A stretch of DNA of 64,000 nt from contig JARFJB010000102.1 of NCBI GenBank assembly GCA_036346205.1, forward strand, positions 1,046,501 to 1,110,500, read 5' to 3'. The DNA is from Vesta saturnalis. Taxonomy: Eukaryota > Arthropoda > Insecta > Coleoptera > Lampyridae. How positions within the stretch are numbered: position 1 is the first letter of the stretch; each line of letters begins with the position of its first letter. The translations under genes were made by a program, and so were the position numbers. The notes beneath the pieces were generated by a model. That model was not told the DNA's origin. It saw only the letters and a list, made by a program, of their open reading frames with translations, and did not search any database. Below are positions 11,957 through 21,525 of this stretch, piece by piece.

Positions 11957-14900
11957 TTCGTGTTTTTCTTAGGGCGTGTTTGTGTTTGCATGTTTTCGCA
12001 TTTGCGTGATTGCATGTTTTCGTGTTTACGGATTAGCATGCTTTCGTGTTTGCGTGCTTGCATGTTTTAGTGTTTACTTGTTTTCGTGTTTGCGTATTTT
12101 CGCCTTAGAGCGTTTTCGTGTTTGCGCGTTTTCGTGTTTGCGCGTTTTCGTGTTTGCGCGTTTTCGTGTTTGCGCGTTTTCGTGTTTGCGTGTTTTTGTG
12201 ATTGCATGTTTTTGCCTTCGGGCGTTTTCGTGTTTGCGTGTTTTCGTTTTGTATGTTTTCGCGTTTGCCTGTTTGCGTGTTTGCATGTTTTCGTGTTTGC
12301 GTGTTTTCGCCTTAGTGCGTTTTCGTGTTTGCGTGCTTGCATGTTTTAGCGTTTGAGTGTTTTAGTGTTTGCATGTTTTCGTGTTTGCGTATTTTCGCCT
12401 TAGCGCGTTTTCGTGTTTGCGCGTTTTCGTGTTTGCCTTAGGGCGTTTTTGTGTTTGCATGTTTTCGTGTTTGCGTGATTGCATGTTTTCGCGTATGTGT
12501 TTTCGTGTTTAAGGATTTGCTTGTTTTCGTGTTTGCGTATTTTCCCCTTAGAGCGTTTTCGTGTTTGCGCGTTTTCGTGTTTGCGTGTTTTTGTGATTGC
12601 ATGTTTTTGCCTTAGGGTGTTTTCGTGTTTGCGTGTTTTCGTGTTTGTTAGCGTTTTGTGTTTGCATGTTTTCGTGTTTGCGTGATTGCATGTTTTCGCG
12701 TATGTGTGTTTTCGTGTTTAAGGATTTGCTTGTTTTCGTGTTTGCGTATTTTCCCCTTAGAGCGTTTTCGTGTTTGCGCGTTTTCGTGTTTGCGTGTTTT
12801 TGCGATTGCATGTTTTTGCCTTAGGGTGTTTTCGTGTTTGCGCGTTTTCGTGTTTGCCTTAGGGCGTTTTTGTGTTTGCATGTTTTCGTGTTTGCGTGAT
12901 TGCATGTTTTCGCGTATGTGTGTTTTCGTGTTTAAGGATTTGCTTGTTTTCGTGTTTGCGTATTTTCCTTAGAGCGTTTTCGTGTTTGCGTGTTTTTGCG
13001 ATTGCATGTTTTTGCCTTAGGGTGTTTTCGTGTTTGCGTGTTTTCGTTTTGTGTGTTTTAGTGTTTGTATGTTTTCGCGTTTGCGTGTTTTCGTGTTTTC
13101 GCGTTAGCGTGTTTTTGTGTTTGTATGTTTCCGAGTTTGCGTATTCTCGTGTTTGTGTGTTTTCGCGTTTGCGTATTTTCGTGTTAGCGTGTTTTCGTGT
13201 TTGCGTTTGTGTGTTTTAGCGTTAGCGTGTTTTTGTGTTAGCGTGTTTTCGTTTGCGTGATTTCGTGTTTGTGTGTTTTTGCGTTAGCGTGTTTTCGTTG
13301 TCTACATGTTTTTGCATTTGTGTTTAGGTTTGTGTGATTTCGTGTTTGCGTGTTTTTGCGTTACCGTGTTTTCGTGTCTGCATGTTTTTGCGTTTGCGTG
13401 TTATCGTGTTTTCGTTCTGTGTGTGTTTCGTTCGTGTGTTTTCGTGTTTGTATGTTTTTGCGTTTGCGTGTTTTCGTGTTAGCGTGTTTCCTTTTTGTGT
13501 GTTTTTGCGTTAGCGTGTTTTCTTTTTGTGTGTTTTCGTCTTAGTGCGTTTTCGTGTTTGCGCGCTTGCATGTTTTAGCGTTTGAGTGTTTTAGTGTTTG
13601 CATGTTTTCGTGTTTGCGTATTTTCGCCTTAGCCGTTTTCGTGTTTGTATTTTCGTGTTTCGGATTGCATGTTTCGTGTTTGCGTGTTGCATGTTTTCGT
13701 GTTTTCGTTTTGTGTTTGCGTATTTTCGCCTTAGAGCGTTTTCGTGTTTGCGCGTTTTCGTGTTTGCGTGTTTTGTGATTGCATGTTTTTGCCTTTGGGC
13801 GTTTTCGTGTTTGCGTGTTTTCGTTTTGTGTGTTGTGTTTGTATGTTTTCGTTTGCCTGTTTGCGTGTTTTGCATGTTTTCGTGTTTGCGTGTTTTCGTT
13901 TAGTGCGTTTTCGTGTTTGCGCTTGCATGTTTTCGTTTGAGTGTTTTAGTGTTTGCATGTTTCGTGTTTGCGTATTTTCGTTAGCCGTTTTCGTGTTGTG
14001 TATTTTCGTGTTTACGGTTAGCTGTTTCGTGTTTGCGTGTTGCATGTTTTAGTGTTTAGCTGTTTCGTGTTTGCGTATTTTCGTTAGGCGTTTTTCGTGT
14101 TGCGCGTTTTCGTGTTTGCGTTTTCGTGTTTGCGCGTTTTCGTGTTTGCGTTTTCGTGTTTGCGTGTTTTTGTGATTGCTGTTTTTTGCCTTCGGCGTTT
14201 TCGTTTTTCGTTTTGTGTGTTAGTGTTTGTTTGTTTTCGCGTTTGCTGTTTGCGTGTTTTGCATGTTTTCGTGTTTGCGTGTTTTCGTTAGTGCGTTTTC
14301 GTGTTTGCGTGTTTGCATGTTTTAGCGTTTGAGTGTTTTGTGTTTGCTGTTTTCGTGTTTGCGTATTTTCGTTAGCGCGTTTTCGTGTTTGCCTTACGTT
14401 TTTGTGTTTGCATGTTTTCGTGTTTGCGTGATTGCATGTTTTCGCGTTTGTGTTTTCGTGTTTGGTTTTCGTGTTTTCGTGTTTCGTATTTTTTGCGTGT
14501 TTTCGTGTTTGCGTTTTCATGTTTGCGTGTTTTTGTGATTGCGATGTTTTGCCTTAGTGTGTTTTCGTGTTTGCGTGTTTTCGTTTTGTGTTTTAGTGTT
14601 TGTATGTTTTCGCGTTTGCGTGTTTTCGTGTTTTGCGTAGGTGTTTTTGTGTTTGTATGTTTTCGAGTTTGCGTATTCGTGTTTGTGTGTTTTCGCGTTT
14701 GCGTATTTTCATGTTAGCGTGTTTTCGTGTTAGCGTGTTTCGTGTTTTCGTTTGTGTGTTTTGCGTTAGCGTGTTTTCGTGTTTGCGGTTTTCATGTTTG
14801 CGTGTTTTGTGTTTGCATGTTTTGTTGGTGTTTTCGTGTTTTGCGTGTTTTCGTTTTGTGTGTTTTGTGTTTGTATGTTTTCGCGTTTGCGTGTTTTCGT

Positions 14901-17190
14901 GTTTTGTCAGCGTGTTTTTGTGTTTGTATGTTTTGGTTTGCGTATTTCGTGTTTGTGTGTTTTCGCGTTTGCGTATTTTCATGTTAGCGTGTTTTCGTGT
15001 TGCGTGTTTTCGTGTTTTCGTGTGTTTAGCGTTAGCGTGTTTTCGTGTTTGCGGTTTTCATGTTTGCGTGTTTTGTTGCATGTTTTTGTTGGGTGTTTTC
15101 GTGTTTGCGTGTTTTCGTTTTGTGTTTTAGTGTTTGTATGTTTTCGCGTTTGCGTGTTTTCGTGTTTTCGCGTTAGCGTGTTTTTGTGTTTGTATGTTTC
15201 CGAGTTTGCGTATTCTCGTGTTTGTGTGTTTTCGCGTTTGCGTATTTTCATGTTAGCGTGTTTTCGTGTTAGCGTGTTTTCGTGTTTGCGTTTGTGTGTT
15301 TTAGCGTTAGCGTGTTTTTGTGTTAGCGTGTTTTCGTTTGCGTGATTTCGTGTTTGTGTGTTTTTGCGTTAGCGTGTTTTCGTTGTACATGTTTTTGCAT
15401 TTGTGTTTAGGTTTGTGTGATTTCGTGTTTGCGTGTTTTTGCGTTACCGTGTTTTCGTGTCTGCATGTTTTTGCGTTTGCGTGTTATCGTGTTTTCGTTC
15501 TGTGTGTTTTCGTTCTGTGTGTTTTCGTGTTTGTATGTTTTTGCGTTTGCGTGTTTTCGTGTTAGCGTGTTTCCTTTTTGTGTGTTTTCGTTTGCGTTTT
15601 CGTGTTTGCGTTGCATGTTTTAGCGTTTGAGTGTTTTGTGTTTGCAGGTTTTCGTGTTTGCGTATTTTCGTTAGCGGTTTTCGTGTTTGCCTTAGGGCGT
15701 TTTTGTGTTTGCATGTTTTCCTGTTTGCGTGATTGCATGTTTTCGCGTATGTGTTTTCGTGTTTACGGATTTGCTTGTTTTCGTGTTTGCGTATTTTCCC
15801 TTTAGATCGTTTTCGTGTTTGCGTGTTTTGTGATTGCGTTTTCGTGTTTTCGTTTTGTGTTTTGTTTGTATGTTTTCGCGTCTGCGTGTTTTCGTGTTTT
15901 CGCGTTAGCGTGTTTTTGTGTTTGTATGTTTTCGAGTTTGCGTATTCTCGTGTTTGTATGTTTTCGCGTTTGCGTATTTTCATGTTAGCGTGTTTTCGTG
16001 TTAGTGTGTTTTCGTGTTTACGGATTTGCTTGTTTTCGTGTTTGCGTATTTTCCCCTTAGAGTGTTTTCGTGTTTGCGCGTTTTCGTATTTGCGTGTTTT
16101 TGTGATTGCATGTTTTTGCCTTAGGGCGTTTTCGTGTTTGCGTGTTTTCGTTTGTGTGTTTTAGCGTTAGCGTGTTTTCGTGTTAGCGTGTTTTCGTTTG
16201 TGTGTTTTAGCGTTAGTGTGTTTTCGTGTAGCGTGTTTTCGTTTGCGTGACATGTTTTTGCGTTCGTGTTTTGATTTGTGTGATTTCGTGTTTGCGTGTT
16301 TTCGTGTCTGCATCTTTTGCGTTTGCGTGTTATCGTGTTTTCGTTCTGTGTGTTTTCGTGTTTGTATGTTTTTGCGTTTGCGTGTTTTCGTGTTAGCGTG
16401 TTTTCTTTTTGTGTGTTTTTGCGTTAGCGTGTTTTCTTTTTGTGTTTTCGTGTTAGCGTGTTTTCGTGTTGCGTATTTTTTGCGTTAGCGTGTTTGTATG
16501 TTTTTGCGTTTGCGTGTTTTTGTGTTAGTGTGTTTTTCGTTTTGTGTGTTTTCGTGTTTGAGTGTTTTCGTGTTTGTATGTTTTTTCGTTTGCGTGTTTT
16601 CGTGTTTTTGCGTTAGCGTGTTTTCGTGTCTGCATGGTTTTGCGTTTGCGTGTTATCGTGTTAGCGTGTTTTCGTTCTCTGTGTTTTCGTGTTTGCATGT
16701 TTTCGTGTTAGCGTGTTTTCTTTTTGTGTGTTTTTGTGTTTGAGTATTTTCGTGTTAGCGTGTTTTCGTGTTTGCGTGTTTTTTGCGTTAGCGTGTTTGT
16801 ATGTTTTTGCGTTTGCGTGTTTTTGTGTTAGTGTGTTTTTCGTTTTGTGTGTTTTCGTGTTTGAGTGTTTTCATGTTTTTGCGTTAGCGTGTTTTCGTAT
16901 TTGTATGTTTTCGCGTTTGCGTGATCTCGTGTTTGTATGTTTTCGCGTTTGCATATTTTCGTGTTAGCGTGTTTTCATTCTTCGTGTTTTCATTTTATGT
17001 GTTTGCGTGTTTGCGTGTTTTCGTTTTGCGTGTTTGTGTGTTTGCATGTTTTGGTTTGGTGTGTTTGCATGTTTTCGTTTTTTCGTTTCGTGTGTTTGCA
17101 TATTTTCGTACTTGCGTGTTTTCGTTTTGTGTACATGTTTTGGTGTTTGCGTATTTGTACGTTTGAGTGTTTTTGAGTTTGCGTGTTTGG
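11957..17190 (+). repeat. 16-bp satellite array, about 5.2 kb
   Basis: The array is built on TTTTCGTGTTTGCGTG and variants (GCGCG, GCATG, GTTAGCG, TTTTTG), about 300 monomers. Because 16 is not a multiple of 3 and the monomer lacks stops on both strands, it gives long ORFs in several frames. On the plus strand these are Cys/Phe/Arg/Val-rich, and on the minus strand Lys/Thr/Asn/Arg/His-rich. They are not genes. Higher-order structure is visible: a unit of about 210 bp marked by TTTAAGGATTTGCTTG recurs at about 12,508, 12,718 and 12,931. A second unit with TGTTTCCGAGTTTGCG or TGTTTTCGAGTTTGCG occurs at about 13,128, 14,660, 15,197 and 15,928. The top strand is nearly free of A and rich in CpG. 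Confidence 0.95.
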
Positions 17191-17218
17191 ACCTATGTCC
17201 GCGCTTGTGATTTTTAAG

Positions 17219-17290
17219 AGAGAAAAGAGAAGCGGAAAACAGAGAGAGAGAGAGAGAAGAGAGAGAGAGACGAGAAAAGAGAAGGAAAGA

Positions 17291-17333
<43 letters not shown>
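17219..17333 (+). repeat. GA-rich microsatellite
   Basis: Purine-only tract dominated by AG repeats with GAAAAG interruptions, immediately after the satellite. The short Arg/Glu and Ser/Leu ORFs through it are repeat artefacts. Confidence 0.95.
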
Positions 17334-17334
<1 letters not shown>

Positions 17335-19190
17335 GTGCCTGATCAACTTCTATTACAGAAAAATATTCGCATAATGCCTAAAGGGTATTTACGCATGGTT
17401 TCTGTAGCAAACTCTAATATATGCCTTAGGGTAGCTTAAAATTTCAAACAAGGTAATTCCTTTACAGCGTCTTGCAAATAAGGATTTTATTAGCAACACC
17501 ATTATGTCGTCGCTTGGGTATCTTATTAGATTTAATACAAAACCAGAGCCATTGGAAGTCAAACGTAGCTTGTTTATTTGCTCTAGATATTTATCTATTT
17601 GAACGCAAGGTATTTGTCTATCGTACCAAAACAGCCCTCGCTGATAAAAGACGTTTTTGATGGAGGTATTTCTGATAAGACAGATAGACCTTGTGTGTAA
17701 TGTAGATGTGAAGTTTAGCTTAAATCAGAAATAAAATAGCGCGAGTGATAATTAAATCAAAATACAATTAAATATTTTTCGAAATACCACTTGTACGTGA
17801 ATCGTATATGGAATTACTTGTTTTACGAAATCGTACATTTTACTTTTTGTAAATAATGTATTTAATTACCTATTAAAAGCACGATGGAAATTAAATAACT
17901 CAAATTTATATTGATTATGCAACTTTCACTAAAATTGAAAAAATACAGTGGTATATTCTAGCCGTCTTTTCAAGACAATCCCTAATAAAATATTAAAACC
18001 TGTTGGCCATCTTTGCTATATGCCTGTTAACAAATTATATCTTAATTAGTTAATACTTGTTTTTTTCAATGTAGATTTATAAATGTAATATAAACGTGCG
18101 CAATAAAAATATTTTCGAAATATCACCTGTACGTGACAAGGACTGCTTTAAACAACCATGCAAAAGGTGATTAGAAACATGATTTTAACAGTTTACACTT
18201 CATATAGTTGATAGCCTCATTAAAATAAAACGTGAACAATCTTATATGCGCATGACTATTAATAAATAAACGCAACAATACAATAGTGTCATAAATTAAT
18301 GGAGATCGTCTTAATCGTGTGTCGTCGTTTTAAATATTCGTGTATATATAGGTTGAAGGTCGTCTTAATCGAGTGGTGTCGTTATAAATTCGTGTATAGG
18401 TAGAAGGTCGTAACATACATATGATAATTAATAAATAAAAAAATAAAAAATAAATTCAGCCTTAAAACTACATGTAAGATATTCGATATACTTACTGGAC
18501 CTTCGAAAACATCTGATGAACCAAACAGACTAATAATATTTTATATATTTTAATATCTTATTATGAAATCACTTGTCATCATCTATTAATTCTTATTTAT
18601 TAGAATACTTTTCACGACAGAGTATAATTATGTAACCGCTTTTATAGTAAAATCTTATTACGAAAAAATTACATTGTGAACAAAAACTGTATGCTAGAAT
18701 TACGTTTCGTGTCAGACTGAAATTAATTAATACCTACATATTAACCACAGACATTGAAAACTAACGCTTAAATTCAAAATGGTTAGAACATAATCGATAT
18801 GTTTTAAGTTAAACTGACATTAATAGATATTAATAAAACAATTCATAGGAATCTAAACAGTTCGTGGAAATATGGAGAATGCTATTGTTACAAGTTCTGC
18901 ACAGTGAAAATCGTTTTAAAGCAACCCGACAGGTTAATTACTCGTTTTAATTATGTATAATGTTGAGAGTAGTATTTTTCTCAAGCTAATATAAGCATGC
19001 TGTAAATAAAATGGGCCTTAAAGAAATGTAATAATTTAATAACAATTATGCAATCAAAATAGGCCCTAATAAAAATTAATACACAAATATCTTTATTATA
19101 AAAACACATCATCTCTACATGTCTTATCTATTAATTCATCACATTATTAAAATACAATTTTTTATGACAGGAATCTACATTTGTCGTATA
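17334..19190. other. AT-rich interior of the composite element
   Basis: There is no recognised coding sequence. A short tandem duplication (period about 60 bp, GTCGTCTTAATCG..GTGTATA) is visible at 18,300-18,412. The 62-aa ORF at 17,472 has no identifiable motif. Confidence 0.5.
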
Positions 19191-19309
19191 AGATTAAGTT
19201 ACGTGAATTGCATCAGGGATCACGATAGAGTCAAAGGTCTATATGGTAGCTTCTACACTTGTCTTACAACAATCTTTGTTATTAAAAAACAACTCCCAGC
19301 GCAAGACCA

Positions 19310-19665
19310 GGCCCAAGTAATAGCTCTCGTCTTACAAGAACCTCTTTATTACTAAGAAACAATTTCTCAGCGCAAGATTGTGCTCTAGAGATAGCTCTCG
19401 TCTTACAAGAACGTCCATTAAAAATTTCCCAGCGCTCCACCAGGCCCATGAGATAGCTCTTGTCTTACAAGAACCCCATTAAAATCAATTTCTCAGCGTT
19501 GCACCAGGCCCTTGAGATAGCTCTTGCCTTACAAGAACCTCCAAAAAAACAATTTCTCAGCGCTGCACCAGGCTCATGAGATAGCTCCTACACCTGTCTG
19601 ACAAGAACCCACACAATTTCAAATTTCCTGCGCTAGTCCAAGCCCCAAGCTACTTTCTCAAGGTA
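19310..19665 (+). repeat. tandem array of about 65-bp units, block 1
   Basis: About five diverged copies of a unit containing AGATAGCTCTTGTCTTACAAGAACC, TTTCTCAGCGCTGCACCAGG and CATGAG. GCTCT.. recurs at about 19,324, 19,394, 19,456 and 19,522. It ends in one CTTTCTCAAGGTAAAC minisatellite unit. Confidence 0.85.
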
Positions 19666-19668
19666 AAC

Positions 19669-19891
19669 GGCTGGTGCATCATAAAAAATGAAACTTCGTT
19701 TAGCCAACACAATTAATATAGATAGCAACTAATTTAACTGCTAAAATTATTATAAATGGTGTCACTAATAAGCTTAAAATTGTTGGTACACAAAGCATTA
19801 ATAGAACAATGGTTATACCCACAAATAATGTGTTTTTTTTAAATTACAGTTTAAAGTTAAATTCATCAAATATGCTAAATATGAACAAGTA
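19669..19891 (+). repeat. 220-bp direct repeat, copy 1
   Basis: Near-identical to 20,581-20,804 (GGCTGGTGCATCATAAAAAA.. to ..AATATGAACAAGTACC). Together with the adjacent array block it forms a tandem segmental duplication. Confidence 0.9.
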
Positions 19892-20222
19892 CCAGGCCCA
19901 AGTAATAGCTCTCGTTTTACAAGAACCTCTTTATTACTAAGAAACAATTTCTCCGCGCAAGATCATGCTCTAGAGATAGCTCTCACCTTACAAGAACCTC
20001 CATTAAAGATTTCCCAGTGCTTCACCAGGCCCATGAGATAGCTCTTGTCTTACAAGAACCCCATTAAAATCAATTTCTTAGCGTTGCACCAGGCCCTTGT
20101 CTTACAAGGACCTCCAATAAAACAATTTCTCAGTGTTGCACCAGGCTCATGAGATAGCTTCTACACCTGTCTGACAAGAACCCACACAATTTCAAATTTC
20201 CTGCGCTAGTCCACGCCCCAAG
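19892..20222 (+). repeat. tandem array of about 65-bp units, block 2
   Basis: Second copy of the 19.3-19.66 kb array, in the same orientation and with the same order of diverged units, including the final CACACAATTTCAAATTTCCTGCG unit. One internal unit is shortened. Confidence 0.85.
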
Positions 20223-20227
20223 CTACT

Positions 20228-20458
20228 TTCTCAAGGTAAACCTGTTTCTCAAGGTAAACAACAACTTTCCTAAGGTAAACAGCTTATTGAAGGTAAGCCT
20301 GTTTCTCAAGGTAAACAACTTTCGCAAGGTAAACAACTTTCTCAAGGGAAACAACTTTCTCAAGGTAAACAACTTTCTCAAGGTCAAACAGTGGTCAACC
20401 ACGTGGCGTCAAATGACGTCACACAAGTGAAAGGCGAGGTGCCCCCTTTCTACTGGGA
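20228..20458 (-). repeat. right arm with 18-bp minisatellite
   Basis: Inverse of the left arm. About nine copies of GGTAAACAACTTTCTCAA (20,228-20,395) are followed by CAACCACGTGG, TGACGTCA (20,414-20,421) and GGCGAGGTGCCCC. It has more minisatellite units than the left arm. Confidence 0.85.
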
Positions 20459-20580
20459 GGGATCCATGGATTAGGACCCAGACAGAGATCATAAACAAAT
20501 GCAGCTTTGCAAGTTGTAACTTAATATAGTAAATGCCTCAATCAGTTAAGGGTTTGGAAATTAAAACAAAAACATAAAAT

Positions 20581-20804
20581 GGCTGGTGTATCATAAAAAA
20601 TGAAACTTCGTTTAGCCAACACAATTAATATAGGTAGCAACTAATTTAACTGCTAAAATTATTATAAATGGTGTCACTAATAAGCTTAAAATTATTCGTA
20701 CACAAAGCATTTATAGAACAATGGTTATACCCACAAATAATGTGGTTTTTTTAATTACAGTTTAAAGTTAAATTCATCAAATATGCTAAATATGAACGTG
20801 TACC
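20581..20804 (+). repeat. 220-bp direct repeat, copy 2
   Basis: Matches 19,669-19,891. Between the two array/repeat units only the second retains the 18-bp arm and about 120 bp after it. Confidence 0.9.
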
Positions 20805-21525
20805 TTATTAAATGAAACATCTTTATATTTATCGACTAAAAATAGGTAAGAGTAATCACACCAATTTACAGTGTGCAATCTACAATATTGCTTACCTGGT
20901 GTATGGAGCACCTATTCTTGAATACAATTCAATTAATTCTTGTAATTACCTTACAGCAATAAGTAAATGTTATGGGCACAACCCAGTCCTTGTAATTTAG
21001 ATGTAACTTTGAAGTAATTGGCGCAATACTCTATTATTAATTGATCTATGAGAACATCGATGCACATGAACTTTAAAATTTGACTGATGAGCGGTAAGTG
21101 GTAATTAATTACTGTAAATTATAATGGTGAAGCATTATTCATTACCGAGTTAAAAAAAAACAAACTGCATTTATGAATTGTACTGAATATGTAGCAGTAC
21201 TTATAAACCTATTTAAACATTTACCTTTGAACTTATTCGTTCATAACAAAAACTTATAATAATTTAATAAAATTATAAACCTATTGTTTGGAAGTTTGAG
21301 CTTCCTGGATCTGCAATATTACTTATCTCTTAGAATTTTAAGTATGCTTCGGTTACTTTTATAAAACCTAATACGCGAAGAATGGGGTTATTCCTGATGG
21401 ATGAACAATGACAAGGTTCATTAAATTAAACCATCGGAGTAGTTTCCACGGTATAATTAGACTAAACATCTAATCAAAATAAGCGACCTGTAAAGTGACT
21501 TAGTTCATATATTTGTCCTAGATAG
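20805..21525. other. AT-rich non-coding stretch
   Basis: No gene or repeat recognised. The 62-aa ORF at 20,812 has no motif. Confidence 0.5.

Larger units (their letters stand above)
11771..20458. mobile_element. 8.7 kb foldback-like composite element
   Basis: The sequence at 11,771-11,956 and the inverse of 20,281-20,458 match over the CACCTCGCC block, a GACGTCAT block, CCACGTGGTTGACC and several copies of an 18-bp minisatellite. Between these arms lie a 5.2 kb 16-bp satellite, a GA microsatellite, about 2 kb of AT-rich DNA and 65-bp tandem repeats. Inverted repeats built from short tandem repeats are the hallmark of foldback elements such as Drosophila FB and Galileo. The comparison is architectural only: I found no transposase ORF. 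It could alternatively be two independent inverted copies of a small repeat that happen to flank a satellite. Confidence 0.5.

Noticed and set aside
11957..17190. Many long ORFs on both strands (Cys/Phe/Arg-rich on plus, Lys/Thr/Asn-rich on minus)
   Set aside because: They arise from a stop-free 16-bp repeat read in rotating frames; there is no non-repetitive sequence, and frames overlap on both strands.
11957..17190. CRISPR-like regular repeats
   Set aside because: Repeats are contiguous with no unique spacers, and the context is eukaryotic.
11957..17190. Telomeric repeat
   Set aside because: The unit is not TTAGG, and the array is internal with unrelated DNA on both sides.
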